Shown here: in pieces, positions 50,957-60,722 of the stretch
Layout: every line of letters begins with the position of its first letter
Numbering within the stretch: the first letter of the stretch is position 1
Assembly (NCBI RefSeq): GCF_024228675.1
Contig: NZ_CP100461.1
Span: forward strand, 1,736,001-1,800,000
Reading direction: 5' to 3'
Length of the DNA: 64,000 bases
Origin: Salinigranum marinum
Lineage (GTDB): Archaea > Halobacteriota > Halobacteria > Halobacteriales > Haloferacaceae
The notes under the pieces: model-generated
The model's input: only the letters and a program-made list of their open reading frames with translations
Database searches by the model: none
What the model was told of the DNA's origin: nothing
Position numbers and translations under genes: made by a program

Positions 50957-52255
50957 ATGAGCGACGGGGACGACGCTGACGACGCGAACGAGGCGGACGA
51001 GGAGCCCACCGCGGAGAGCCTCGAAGACCGCCTGACCGCCGTCGAGGAAGAACTGGACGCCGCGGAGTCCGAGGACGACCTCGACGCGGTCGAAGCGACT
51101 CTCGACGGGATCGCGGCCGACATCGAGGCCGCGGACCTCCCGGAACCCGACGAGGACGACGAGGACGCGGACGATCCGCGCGCGGACCTCGAGGCGGCGG
51201 TCGAAGAGCTTCGGACGACGCTCGACGACCAGCGCGGACCGTACGGCGAGGACATCGTCGCGGCGATCGACGACGCGAAGTCGACGATCGAGGACACCCG
51301 GTGGACCGAGCAGGGCGAGACCGAGATCGCCGACGCGGTCACCGAGTTCGTCGGGTCCGCCTCGGACACCCTCGCTGGCGACGTGTCCGCCCCCGACGGC
51401 GACGACCAGGAGGCGCTGCTGTCGGCGCTCGATGGGGTCGCCGACGCGGTCGACGCCGCCGGCTTCGGCGCCGACGAGGACGCCGAGGCGATCGCCGCGT
51501 TGCTGGAGGCGACCGACGCGCTCTCGGCCGGACTCGACGACGCCCAGGAGTGGGACGACCTCCTCGTCCACGAACAGCTCGAAGCCCAGGGCTTCTACGA
51601 CTGTCTCGGGCACTACAAGGACTACCCGCCCGAGTGGTCGGCGCTCAAAGAGTGGGAGAAGCGCGGCAACGTCGAGATGATCCTGCTCGGACTGGAGACG
51701 TTCGACTCGGGGTTCATGGAGGAGCACTGTCTCGAAGCGATCACGCGGATGGGTGACCCCGGGGCGTTCGACGAGATGCACGCCCGGGCCCAAAAGCGCG
51801 GGAAGCCCGCGATCACGGCGCTCGGGAAGATGGGCGCGGGTGCCGAAGGCGCCGTCGAGACCCTCCTCGACTACGTCGACGCCGACTCGGACGCACAGCT
51901 CCAGAAGGTGACGTTCAAGGCGCTGGGCGAGATCGGCTCCGAGGAGGCGACCCAGCCCCTCGCGGACAAGCTCGTCATGGAGAACGACAAGGTCCGGCCG
52001 TACGCCGCCCGCGCGCTCGGCCTTATCGGCGACACCCGCGCGGTGAAGCCCCTGACCGAGACGCTCGCCGACGACGACAGCGACAAGGTCCGCGCGGCCG
52101 CCGCGTGGGCGCTCCGGCAGATCGGCACCGAGTCGGCGCTGGAAGCGGCCGCCGAGTACACCGACGACCGCGTCTTCACCGTCCAGCACGAGGCCGAACT
52201 CGCGCGTGAGACGCTCGACGCCGCCGGCACCGACGCGGCCGCGACCACCGCCTGA
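50957..52255 (+). CDS. HEAT-repeat protein
   Basis: Acidic soluble protein of 432 aa. The C-terminal half (about 255-420) carries helical HEAT/PBS-lyase type repeats: ALGKMGAGAEGAVETLLDYV, KALGEIGSEEATQPLADKLV, ARALGLIGDTRAVKPLTETL and WALRQIGTESALEAAAEYT. The N-terminal 200 residues form Asp/Glu-rich helices, partly coiled coil. Such proteins act as scaffolds or bind partners; the partner is unknown. The TATA-like CTCTTTTCACC about 25 nt upstream suggests a leaderless message. Confidence 0.85.
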   Translation: MSDGDDADDANEADEEPTAESLEDRLTAVEEELDAAESEDDLDAVEATLDGIAADIEAADLPEPDEDDEDADDPRADLEAAVEELRTTLDDQRGPYGEDIVAAIDDAKSTIEDTRWTEQGETEIADAVTEFVGSASDTLAGDVSAPDGDDQEALLSALDGVADAVDAAGFGADEDAEAIAALLEATDALSAGLDDAQEWDDLLVHEQLEAQGFYDCLGHYKDYPPEWSALKEWEKRGNVEMILLGLETFDSGFMEEHCLEAITRMGDPGAFDEMHARAQKRGKPAITALGKMGAGAEGAVETLLDYVDADSDAQLQKVTFKALGEIGSEEATQPLADKLVMENDKVRPYAARALGLIGDTRAVKPLTETLADDDSDKVRAAAAWALRQIGTESALEAAAEYTDDRVFTVQHEAELARETLDAAGTDAAATTA

Positions 52256-52394
52256 CGCGTCCGGGCTCGGGGTTCTCCCCGCTCACCGTTCTGTCTCCGT
52301 CTCCGGTCCCCGTTCTCTCCCTAGTACACCCCATCTCCGTCTTGCTCCGTACCCATCCGAGAGTTCATACCGGAACACGCGGCCAGCGTGTGGC

Positions 52395-53984
52395 GTGTCC
52401 CGTACCCGCCCCAGGCTCGTCGCCGTCGCGCTCGTCGCCGTCGTCGGCACGGTCCCGGCCGCGACGGCGACCACCGACACCCCCCGGCTCGAGGTCGTCT
52501 ACCCGAACCCGCTCGCCGACGGCGACGCGGGCGAGTTCGTCGTCGTCTCTGCATCCCACGAGACCACCGTCACGCTCTCGGACGGCGAGACGCGGGTCGA
52601 GGCGCACGTCCCCGGCGGGACAGTCGCCCTCTCGTCGGCACCGACCGCGACACGCGCGCTCACCGATCACCCCGTCGTCGGGATCGAGGGACTCGAACTG
52701 GCGAACGGTGGTGAGCGACTGGTCCTGTCCGTCGACGGGACGGTCGTCGACACCGTCGTCTACGAACGAGCGCCCGATGGGGAGCGACTCGTCCGCGACG
52801 CCGACGGTCGGCGGTGGCTGCCACTCGGCTACGAGCCGCGCCCGGTCGTCGAACGCGGTGCGGCCCAGGCGACGGCGTTCGTCCTCCCCGACACGCCCGG
52901 CGTGGCCCTCGAGACACTCCGGGCCGCCGACGACCGGATCCTCCTCGCGGGGTACACCTTCACCTCCGAGCGCATCACCGGGGCACTGGTCGACGCCGCC
53001 CGGCGTGGGGTCCGGGTTCGCGTCCTCGTGGACGACGCCCCCGTCGGCGGGCTCACCACCCGCGAGGCGCGGCGGCTCGACCGACTCGCCCGGGGCGGGG
53101 TAGAAGTCCGCGTTATCGGCGGCACCGGCGCGCGCTTCTCGTACCACCACCCCAAGTACGCCGTGGTCGACCACACGGCACTCGTCCTCACGGAGAACTG
53201 GAAGCCGTCGGGGACTGGCGGCCGCTCCAGTCGGGGGTGGGGCGTCAGGGTCGACTCGCCGGCGCTCGCCGACGACCTCGCGGAGCTGTTCGCTGCGGAC
53301 ATCGCTGGGCGGGACGTCACCTCGTGGACGCGTTTTCGGCGGGGACGGGGGTTCACCGAGAGCGAGCCGCTCTCGGACCGAACGTTCCCGACGCGTCACG
53401 ACCCCGAGCGGCTCCGAACCGAGTCGATCCGACTGCTGACCGCGCCGGGCAACGCCGAGGACGCCGTCGTGGGCGTCGTCGACGGCTCCGAGGACCGCGT
53501 CGACGTGGTGCAGGTGTCGGTCGAGCGGGACCACCCGTTTCTCATCTCGGTGTTCGACGCCGCACGGCGGGGCGTCCAGGTGCGGATCCTGTTGTCGAGC
53601 GCGTGGTACGTCCGCGAGGAGAACGAAGCGACGGCCGAGTGGCTCAACCGCCGCGCCGCCGAGGAGAACCTCCCGCTGGAGGCGCGGCTCGCCCGCCCCG
53701 GGGACAGCTACGAGAAGATCCACGCCAAGGGGGTGATCGCCGACGACACGGTGCTGGTCGGAAGCCTCAATTGGAACCGCCATTCGAGTCGGGAGAACCG
53801 CGAGGTGGTCGTCGCGCTGGAGGATGAGGCGGCCGCGTACTACCGCGGGGTGTTCGAGGCGGACTGGCGCGGCGGCCAGGGGCTGGGTGGGGACGCCGGC
53901 GGACTCGTCCCGGTCGCGGCGGTTGGCGTCGTCGCGGGTGCGGTGCTCGCCTGGCGACGGTTGCGGTTCGAGGTGAGAGAGTAG
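52395..53984 (+). CDS. Exported phospholipase D-fold protein with lamin-tail domain
   Basis: Predicted secreted enzyme of 529 aa. After a signal peptide (RTRPRLVAVALVAVVGTVPA) comes a lamin-tail-like domain (LEVVYPNPLADGDAGEFVVV), then two PLD domains with HKD motifs HHPKYAVVDHT and IHAKGVIADDTVLVGSLNWN; each has HxK and a following Asp. A C-terminal membrane helix (GGLVPVAAVGVVAGAVLAWR) anchors it outside. It may act on lipids or DNA. The GTG at 52395 is used since GTTCATACC lies 29 nt upstream as a TATA box, and the frame further upstream is not signal-like. Confidence 0.85.
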   Translation: MSRTRPRLVAVALVAVVGTVPAATATTDTPRLEVVYPNPLADGDAGEFVVVSASHETTVTLSDGETRVEAHVPGGTVALSSAPTATRALTDHPVVGIEGLELANGGERLVLSVDGTVVDTVVYERAPDGERLVRDADGRRWLPLGYEPRPVVERGAAQATAFVLPDTPGVALETLRAADDRILLAGYTFTSERITGALVDAARRGVRVRVLVDDAPVGGLTTREARRLDRLARGGVEVRVIGGTGARFSYHHPKYAVVDHTALVLTENWKPSGTGGRSSRGWGVRVDSPALADDLAELFAADIAGRDVTSWTRFRRGRGFTESEPLSDRTFPTRHDPERLRTESIRLLTAPGNAEDAVVGVVDGSEDRVDVVQVSVERDHPFLISVFDAARRGVQVRILLSSAWYVREENEATAEWLNRRAAEENLPLEARLARPGDSYEKIHAKGVIADDTVLVGSLNWNRHSSRENREVVVALEDEAAAYYRGVFEADWRGGQGLGGDAGGLVPVAAVGVVAGAVLAWRRLRFEVRE

Positions 53985-54308
53985 GGTGTCGGACGTGGAC
54001 CTGGTATCGATCGAGAGGCGGTGTCGGGGAGTGTGGTGCGGATGGCGCGTGGCGTCGCGCTCCGTCTGAGCGCGACCGCGCGAGAAGGACGGGCGACCGC
54101 ACGAGCAGAGCGAGTGAGGGAACCGGCTGGGGAGGTCTTCGTGAGCGAGTGTCGCGAGCGAACGAACGGCTCGAAGCGGCTCCGCCGCTTCGGTGGCGTG
54201 GCCACATCGCGCTGGTGACTGGACTCGTTTCGCTCACTCCCGCGCATACTACGACGACACACGACCGATCAGCGTCGACGAGAGACAGAACAGCAGGACG
54301 TGTACCGA
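53985..54308. other. Intergenic region with a hairpin
   Basis: The 324 bp between two converging genes contain no credible frame. A 7-bp stem, GAAGCGG (54173-54179) with CCGCTTC (54185-54191), with a 5-nt loop stands in GCGAG-rich repeats such as GAGCGAGTGTCGCGAGCGAA; this type of GC-rich filler is common in haloarchaea. It could terminate either transcript, but no T-run follows. Confidence 0.5.
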
Positions 54309-56222
54309 CTAGTCGTCCAGCGCGGCCGTCGAGGAGAGGTCGTCGTCGATGGCGGCGTCGGCCATCTTCTCGACGAGCGAGTCGATCACGTCCTCGCGCA
54401 TCCCCTTGACGAACTTGATCGAGCCGACGACGAGGTGCCCCCCGCCGGAGACGCCACCGCCGACCACTTCGTCGTTGAGTTCGGCGACCATCTGCGGGAT
54501 GTCGAGCCGAACGCCGTCGGAGCGGAGAACGGCGAAGTCGGGGCCGTAGCCGATGGTAATGACGGGGTCGCCCGTCTCCTGCACCTTCCGGTCGTGGAGC
54601 TGGCCGGTCGTCTTCCCGGGTGCGGGGTAGGTGAAGCGGTGGGCGAAGCGGTCCAGGTCGATCCGGTACAGGTGCGCGTCGTTCGCGAGCCGTTCGTGTT
54701 CGACGTGCTGGTCGGCCGCCTCAAGCTGGCGGTCGACGTCGCGTTCGGCTCGTTCCGAAAGGAACGCGACCAGCTCCTCGTGGCGTGCGTCGTCGTCGCA
54801 GCCGACGTCGAGGACGTCGTTGACGAGCGACTGGCCGTCCGAGTAGCGGAGCCAGTGGGCGGCGTAGTCCAGCGCCTCGCCGATCGCTCCGAGGTCCTCC
54901 CGCGAGTACCCCTCGTCCTCGGCGAGCGCCACGTAGTCGGCCATCACCTCGGCCTTCGAGCGATCCGACAGGCCCGCGACGGCGGGGACGTGCCGGAGTT
55001 CCTCCGTGACCGATGGGTCGATCATCCGCGCCAGCTCGACGCACATCATCCCCGTAGTGATGCGGTAGTCCTCGCCGTGGAGGTACGGGTTGACGTGGGC
55101 GTCGAGCAACGGATCGACCGCCTCGGGGTCGGGGTGGTGGTGGTCGACGACCGCGATGGGGACGTCGTAGTGTGCGAGGTTCCGGTACGCCGGCACGTCC
55201 TCCTCGGTCGAGCCGTTGTCGAGCATGAGGAGGAGCGGAAGCTTCTGACCGTGCCGGGAGCGGCCTTCGAGCGCGAAGTTGAGGTCGCGCGTGACGTCCT
55301 CCATCTCGTAGAAGGGTGCCTTCGAGGGGAGCCGCTTGAACAGGTGCCGGGAGGCGTCGTCGTCGTCGTGGGTCCGCTCGATGAAACGCTCCAGCGCGAG
55401 TTGAACGGGCAGCGCCGCGCACATCCCGTCGCCGTCGGCGTGGTGGCGGACGCGGATCGGCCGGCCTTCGAGGACGGTCCGCCGGAGCAGGCGGGCGACG
55501 TCCTCCAGTTCGTCGTGGATCGACTCGAAGGCGGGCCAGTCGACGAACGGCTCGACCGCGTGCGGGGCCGCGCGCTCCGTCAACGCCGCCTCGATCCGCT
55601 CGCGGGCCGCGGTTTCGGCCTCGCCCGAGAGCCGGTCGAGGTCGTCGACCTCGATCTGTGCCCCACCGTCGTGCTCCTCGACGGTGCCGCTGATCCGCAC
55701 CACGTCGTCGAGTTCCACCTCGGGGTGTGCGCGGACGCCGGCCTCGGCGAACGCGGCGCAGGCGACGATCCCTGACTGGTCGACGATCCGAAAGACGGTC
55801 GGTCCGGCGGTCTGCTTGATCTGTGCGACCTCACCCTCGATGGTGGCGTTCGCACCGGTTTCGAGGTCGGTGATCGTCGTGATCGTCGGTTCGTGGTCGA
55901 CCGTCTCCGTTCGGTAGGAGTCGATGCCGGCGACTGAAAAGGAGATGTCGCCGTTGTCGCGGATCTCGTCGAGACGGACGACGAGGCGGTCGCCGACGCT
56001 GTACGAGCGGTCGAGGTTCGACTCGTGGATCAGCCCGGAGACGACGTCGGAGATGTCGACGAAGACGCCGTAGTCGACGACGCCGTTGACCACGGCGTGG
56101 TAGTAGCTTCCTTCGTCGACTTCGTCGACGGTACAGTTCGGAGCGAGATCGTAGACGGTCGGCCGCGAGTCCGAACTCGAACCCGCGTCCGCGCCGGAAT
56201 CCCCGGCGTTTTCCACAGTCAT
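54309..56222 (-). CDS. RecJ-like DHH phosphoesterase with S1 and OB domains
   Basis: Nuclease-family protein of 637 aa. Order of domains: S1 RNA-binding (about 35-105: AVVNGVVDYGVFVDISDVVS), a nucleic-acid OB fold (about 120-195), DHH domain with HHADGDGMCAA, LMLDNGSTEEDV and VVDHHHPD for the metal ions, and a DHHA1 domain with GGGVSGGGHLVVG near the C-terminus. This is the archaeal RecJ/GAN-like type; in Haloferax a gene at the matching place is called recJ3, as I recall. TAG stop. It faces the JAMM gene across a 124-bp promoter region. Confidence 0.88.
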   Translation of the reverse strand: MTVENAGDSGADAGSSSDSRPTVYDLAPNCTVDEVDEGSYYHAVVNGVVDYGVFVDISDVVSGLIHESNLDRSYSVGDRLVVRLDEIRDNGDISFSVAGIDSYRTETVDHEPTITTITDLETGANATIEGEVAQIKQTAGPTVFRIVDQSGIVACAAFAEAGVRAHPEVELDDVVRISGTVEEHDGGAQIEVDDLDRLSGEAETAARERIEAALTERAAPHAVEPFVDWPAFESIHDELEDVARLLRRTVLEGRPIRVRHHADGDGMCAALPVQLALERFIERTHDDDDASRHLFKRLPSKAPFYEMEDVTRDLNFALEGRSRHGQKLPLLLMLDNGSTEEDVPAYRNLAHYDVPIAVVDHHHPDPEAVDPLLDAHVNPYLHGEDYRITTGMMCVELARMIDPSVTEELRHVPAVAGLSDRSKAEVMADYVALAEDEGYSREDLGAIGEALDYAAHWLRYSDGQSLVNDVLDVGCDDDARHEELVAFLSERAERDVDRQLEAADQHVEHERLANDAHLYRIDLDRFAHRFTYPAPGKTTGQLHDRKVQETGDPVITIGYGPDFAVLRSDGVRLDIPQMVAELNDEVVGGGVSGGGHLVVGSIKFVKGMREDVIDSLVEKMADAAIDDDLSSTAALDD

Positions 56223-56346
56223 ACGTTGAGGTGACGGCCGCCCGGTGATAAGCGTTTCATGATCGTGTTCCCCCACGACGGCCGGAACCGACCGGCTGAC
56301 CCGGGCTACCGGAACGCTTAGAAGGGGACGCACCCGAGGTGGCCGT

Positions 56347-56817
56347 ATGCGCCTGTTCCGGTCGAGCGACGTGATCGGGATCGCCGCCGACACCCTCCGG
56401 TTCGCGCTCGAAGCCTCCCGCGAGACCCACCCCAACGAGTACATGGGCTTTCTCCGCGGCGAGGACGCGCGCGGCCTCGGGCTCGACCGCGACGGCACCG
56501 TCGTCACAGATATCCTCGTCATCCCCGGGACCGAGTCGAACCCCGTGAGCGCGACCGTCCAGACGGACATGATTCCCAACGACCGCCGCGCGGTCGGATC
56601 GGTCCACTCACACCCAAACGGCGTGCTCCGCCCGAGCGACGCCGACCTCGCGACGTTCACCCGCGGCGATGTCCACCTCATCATCGGCGCGCCGTACGAA
56701 CCCGACGACTGGCGAGCGTTCGACAGCGACGGGGATCCCACGCGGTTGCCGGTGCTCGACGTCGACCTCCCCGATCCGGGCGAGTTCTTCGACTTCACCG
56801 AGGAGGACCTCCTGTGA
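56347..56817 (+). CDS. JAMM/MPN+ metalloprotease (desampylase family)
   Basis: Zinc protease-like protein of 156 aa. The JAMM signature HxHx7SxxD is intact in [16 protein letters not shown] (His87, His89, Ser97, Asp100), with the catalytic Glu31 in HPNEYMGFL. Haloferax proteins of this family remove ubiquitin-like SAMP modifiers. The association with ribL and a recJ-like gene matches what I remember for JAMM2 rather than JAMM1, the enzyme with shown desampylase activity, so the substrate is less sure. The stop overlaps ribL by 4 nt. Confidence 0.86.
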   Translation: MRLFRSSDVIGIAADTLRFALEASRETHPNEYMGFLRGEDARGLGLDRDGTVVTDILVIPGTESNPVSATVQTDMIPNDRRAVGSVHSHPNGVLRPSDADLATFTRGDVHLIIGAPYEPDDWRAFDSDGDPTRLPVLDVDLPDPGEFFDFTEEDLL

Positions 56818-57254
56818 CCACGGACCCGGTTCGGGTGGTCGCACAGGGGACGTTCGACATTCTCCACCCCGGTCACCTCCACTACCTCCGGGAGGCGCGG
56901 GCGATGGGCGACGAACTCCACGTCATCGTCGCCCGCCGAGAGAACGTCACCCACAAGTCGCCGCCGCTGCTCGCGGACCGCCAGCGCCGCGACATGGTCG
57001 CCGCGCTGGACGTCGTCGACGTCGCCCGTCTCGGGCATCCCGACGACATCTTCGTCCCGATCCACGAGATCGACCCCGCGGTCATCGTGCTCGGCCACGA
57101 CCAGCACCACGACGAGGAGGCGCTCCGGGCGGCGCTCGACGCGCGTGGCCTCGACTGTGAAGTGGCGCGGGCGTCGGCACGCGAGCCCGCTTACGACGAG
57201 GAATTCCTCTCGACGGGCGACATCATCGACCGGGTGCTCTCCGAGCGACGGTAG
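56814..57254 (+). CDS. ribL: Archaeal FAD synthase RibL
   Basis: Nucleotidyltransferase of 146 aa that adenylates FMN to FAD. The family motif HxGH is in [18 protein letters not shown] (His18, His21), and the second motif, ending [13 protein letters not shown], corresponds to the ISSTxIR-type segment. Archaeal RibL is air-sensitive and uses no riboflavin kinase domain, consistent with the single domain here. Overlaps the JAMM gene (ATGA). The gene uses TAG as a normal stop. Confidence 0.9.
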   Translation: MTTDPVRVVAQGTFDILHPGHLHYLREARAMGDELHVIVARRENVTHKSPPLLADRQRRDMVAALDVVDVARLGHPDDIFVPIHEIDPAVIVLGHDQHHDEEALRAALDARGLDCEVARASAREPAYDEEFLSTGDIIDRVLSERR

Positions 57255-57407
57255 CGCGGACGAGCCGAAACCGGGCTGGTGGGGCCTCGGACGGCAAAAG
57301 GGATGCTCGGCGAATCGATCGGAGGATAAGGATTGGTCGGCTCCGACGCGACGGTCTCGCTCAATCGCCGGTCGGAGGGTGTCGTCGTGGGACGCGTCTG
57401 CGCTCGA

Positions 57408-58142
57408 TTAGCCGCTCTGGCTCGACTGCTGCTCGTCGAGCCACTCCTGGTACTCCTCTTGGGAGACGACTTCGACGGTGAAGTACATCTGCGAGTGGGC
57501 GACGCCGCAGTACTCCGTACAGTAGCCCTGGTAGGTGTCTTCCTCGTACGCGACGGTCTTGATCGTGTTCGTCGCCCCGGGCATCGCGTCCTGCTTCAGC
57601 CCGAGTTCGGGTACGGCGAAGCCGTGTATCACGTCCGTCGACGTGATCCGGAAGTAGACGTCGGTGTCCTTCGGGATCACGATCTGCGGGTTGCCCTCGA
57701 CGTTCGGGGCCGTGATGTTACCCTCTTCGGGGTACTTCATGTTCCAGCCCCACTGGTATGCCTCGGCCTCGACGACGACGTCGCCCTCACCGGGGCCGTC
57801 GTTCATGCCTTCCATGTAGGTGACGTTCGGGTTCGCGAGCACGCCGTACGAGGCGACCCCGACGAACAGGAGGACGGCCGCGGTCGCGATCGTCCACGTG
57901 ATCTCCAGGCGGCGGTTCTCCTTCGTCGGCTGCGCCTCGTCACTGCGCCGGAACCGGATCACGGTGTAGATGAGGATGGCTTCCGTGATGACGGTGATCG
58001 GAATGGCGACGTACAGCAGCTTTCCGTTGAGCTCGTTGATTAGGCCCGAGGTCGCCGACGCCTGCGCGGCGACTGGATCAGCGACCAGCGCGAGGACGAC
58101 GGCCGAGAGGAGTGCAACGAGCCCGAGTCGCGTCCGTCTCAT
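57408..58142 (-). CDS. coxB: Cytochrome c oxidase-type subunit II
   Basis: Membrane-anchored copper subunit of a heme-copper terminal oxidase (244 aa). A signal peptide and two helices (about 38-60 and 85-105) lead to a cupredoxin domain outside. The CuA site is complete: His near residue 173 (STDVIHGFAV), then CTEYCGVAHSQM with Cys208, Cys212, His216 and Met219. A subunit I gene is not in the window. The gene is divergent from the heme synthase fusion, which makes its cofactor. A TATA-like GTATTTACG lies about 30 nt upstream. Confidence 0.94.
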   Translation of the reverse strand: MRRTRLGLVALLSAVVLALVADPVAAQASATSGLINELNGKLLYVAIPITVITEAILIYTVIRFRRSDEAQPTKENRRLEITWTIATAAVLLFVGVASYGVLANPNVTYMEGMNDGPGEGDVVVEAEAYQWGWNMKYPEEGNITAPNVEGNPQIVIPKDTDVYFRITSTDVIHGFAVPELGLKQDAMPGATNTIKTVAYEEDTYQGYCTEYCGVAHSQMYFTVEVVSQEEYQEWLDEQQSSQSG

Positions 58143-58381
58143 GCTAATCGGGGGTTAGGAACTGCTACGTAAATACCTACTGACTCGATGCTCACCACCG
58201 CCGTGTCGCGTGGTTCTGCCCAGGCTCGCGAAGGAGGGGGAGCCGACGGGAGCCGATCGACGCGTCCCGGCGGACCAGCGCCGAAGCGGCGGTCGCCGCC
58301 GGCGATCCGTGGGCGATCCGTCGGTGAGTGGCGGTCCCGCGAAGCGGGGCGTCTAAGTATGCCCGTTCCCAAGACTGGCGT

Positions 58382-59839
58382 ATGTCGCGCGACGCACGCG
58401 AGTCGCGGGCGGAGGGGCGGGGACGGTACCCCGGCCTCCTCGCGGCCGCGGCCATGGCTGTCTATCTCCTGTTACTCGTCGGTGCGACGACCGCGCTGAC
58501 GGACGCGGCGTCGGCCTGCACGGCCTGGCCCGCCTGTGGCGACGGGCTCGCGCTCCCGGCGACCGCGGCGGGGTACGTCGCCCTCGGTCACCGGGTCGCC
58601 GCGGTGCTCGTCGGCCTCCTCGTCGTGGCCGTGCTCGTCGCCGCCTGGCGCGAGAGCGAGCCTCGCCGCGTCCGAGCGGCGACCACCGCGTCGGCCGCGC
58701 TCTACCCCCTCCAGGCCGGACTCGGCGCGCTCGTCGCCACCACGGAAGGCGGCGTCCTCCGGGCGGCCCACCTCGTCGTGGGGATGGCGATCTTCGGCGG
58801 GCTCGTCGCCGCGCTGGCGTGGACGCTCGAATCGCGCACCGGCGATCCGAACGACAGGCCCGCGGGCCGGCCGGACGGCCCACCGGCCGCCGACCCGGCC
58901 GGGGAGTCGGACTACGACCACGGCCCGGCCGCCGGCGACCGGCCGGAACTCCCCACCTCGCCACTGGCACGGGCGAAGACCGTCGCGTACGCCTACTTCC
59001 GGCTGACGAAGCCGCGACTGATGTGGCTGCTCTGTCTCGTCGCCTCGGCGGGGATGGCGCTCGCCGGCTCGATCCACCCGGGGCTCACCCCGCAGGTGAT
59101 GCTGGCCACGCTCGGCGGTGGCGTCCTCTCGATCGGCTCCGCGGGCACGCTGAACCACGTCTTCGAGCGCGACATCGACCGGCGGATGCAACGGACCTCC
59201 GACCGGCCGCTGGCGACCGACATCGTCCCCGTCCGGAACGCGCTCGCTTTTGCGCTCCTGCTCGGCGGGACGTCGATCGCGCTGTTCGCCTCGGTGAACC
59301 TCCTGGCGGCCGTCCTCGGGCTGGGAGCCATCGCGTTTTACGCCGTCGTCTACACGCTCCTGTTGAAACCCAACAGCGTCCAGAACACCGTCATCGGCGG
59401 GGCGGCCGGCGCGCTCCCCGCACTCATCGGCTGGGTCGCCGTCACGGGGTCGATCGGCTGGGGCGGCATCGCGCTGGCGACGGTCATCTTCCTGTGGACG
59501 CCCGCGCACTTCTACAACCTCGCCCTGGCGTACAAGGACGACTACGAGCGCGGGGGATTCCCGATGCTGCCCGTCGTCCGCGGGGAGACCGTCACGCGGA
59601 AGCATATCGTCGGCTACCTGGGCGCGACGCTGGTCGCCGCCGGCGCGCTGGCGACGATGACCGCGCTCGGCCCCGTCTACGTTCTCACGAGTGCGCTGTT
59701 CGGCGGCGTCTTCCTCTGGGCTGTCGTCCGTCTTCACTACGAGCAGAGCGAAGGGGCGGCGTTCCGCGCGTTCCACGCCTCGAACGCCTACCTCGGCGCG
59801 CTCCTCCTGGCGATCGTCGTCGACACGCTCGTCGTCTGA
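58382..59839 (+). CDS. ctaB: Heme O synthase fused to a half-size heme A synthase-like domain
   Basis: Protein of 485 aa with two parts. Residues about 15-140 form four helices with CTAWPACGDG, GHRVAAVLVG in helix 2 and RAAHLVVGMA in helix 4; this is the pattern of half a CtaA (heme A synthase), including the paired His and Cys residues. After a Pro/Asp-rich linker (150-200), residues 205-485 are a UbiA-type prenyltransferase with NHVFERDIDRRM (Asp264, Asp266) and KDDYERGGFPM: protoheme farnesyltransferase CtaB. TCTAAGTATGC about 27 nt before the ATG marks a leaderless promoter. Confidence 0.92.
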   Translation: MSRDARESRAEGRGRYPGLLAAAAMAVYLLLLVGATTALTDAASACTAWPACGDGLALPATAAGYVALGHRVAAVLVGLLVVAVLVAAWRESEPRRVRAATTASAALYPLQAGLGALVATTEGGVLRAAHLVVGMAIFGGLVAALAWTLESRTGDPNDRPAGRPDGPPAADPAGESDYDHGPAAGDRPELPTSPLARAKTVAYAYFRLTKPRLMWLLCLVASAGMALAGSIHPGLTPQVMLATLGGGVLSIGSAGTLNHVFERDIDRRMQRTSDRPLATDIVPVRNALAFALLLGGTSIALFASVNLLAAVLGLGAIAFYAVVYTLLLKPNSVQNTVIGGAAGALPALIGWVAVTGSIGWGGIALATVIFLWTPAHFYNLALAYKDDYERGGFPMLPVVRGETVTRKHIVGYLGATLVAAGALATMTALGPVYVLTSALFGGVFLWAVVRLHYEQSEGAAFRAFHASNAYLGALLLAIVVDTLVV

Positions 59840-59876
59840 TTTCGACTCCGACTGCACCCCTCACCACGCGAACCCA

Positions 59877-60584
59877 ATGTCCACCGTCACCCGAACCGAC
59901 TGGATGCCGACCCGAACGGACCTGCTCGCGGGCGCGGTCGTCCTCAACGCCGAACTGCTCGTCGTCCTCCTCTACCTGGCGGTCGAGCCCGTCGTGATCG
60001 AGTCGTGGCGGTTCATCCTCTACGGCTTCCTCTGGATCAACGCGAGCATCTACGCCGTCGCCAAGACGACGCCCGCGCAGACGACACCCCGGACGAAGCG
60101 GATCGCGCTCCTCGTCGCCGGAGGGTACTTCCTCGTCCTCGCCGTCGCGGGTGGGATCGTCGGTCCGAGCCACACTAGTCCGCTCGCGTCGCTCATCACC
60201 GACGGACACCTCCACAGCCACGGCACGGCGGCCGCGGGGAGTTTCGACCTCAGGCTCCTCCCACCGGGATGGGGGCCGGCGCTCGTCTACCAGGGGTCGT
60301 GGCTGCTCGTCATCCTCATGCCGTACAAGATCGTCGGGTACCTAGCGCTGGCGTACCTCGTGTACGCGACTGTCATCGACGCCGCCGGCACCGTCGTCTC
60401 GGGCTCGCTCGGGCTGCTCTCCTGTGTCTCGTGCACGTGGCCCGTCGTCGGCTCGCTCGTCACGAGCATCTTCGGGTCGGGCTCTGCCGTCGTCGTCGCC
60501 GCGACCACCTGGCCGTACGACATCTCGACCGTCGCGTTCCTCGCGACCGTGGCGCTGTTGACCTGGCGACCGCTCGTGCGGTGA
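59877..60584 (+). CDS. Six-helix membrane protein beside the heme synthase
   Basis: Membrane protein of 235 aa with about six helices. A loop contains DGHLHSHG, and LGLLSCVSCTWPVVGSLV has a CxxC pair at the start of a late helix; both could bind metal or heme. It starts 37 nt after ctaB, on the same strand, and is likely co-transcribed. I recall that haloarchaeal homologues (DUF7546) usually accompany oxidase genes, which hints at a role in oxidase assembly, but this is inference. Confidence 0.8.
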   Translation: MSTVTRTDWMPTRTDLLAGAVVLNAELLVVLLYLAVEPVVIESWRFILYGFLWINASIYAVAKTTPAQTTPRTKRIALLVAGGYFLVLAVAGGIVGPSHTSPLASLITDGHLHSHGTAAAGSFDLRLLPPGWGPALVYQGSWLLVILMPYKIVGYLALAYLVYATVIDAAGTVVSGSLGLLSCVSCTWPVVGSLVTSIFGSGSAVVVAATTWPYDISTVAFLATVALLTWRPLVR

Positions 60585-60722
60585 CGCCCGACAGTGTCGG
60601 TCGTGCTGACGCTCGCGAACGACGGAACGTCCGGTTCCGACGGACGTGCGAGGGTCACGGCAGTGCGGCGGTCGTGCCGCGGCGAGATAGGCCTATTTCA
60701 CGACCGCGAGTTGTCGGTACCG

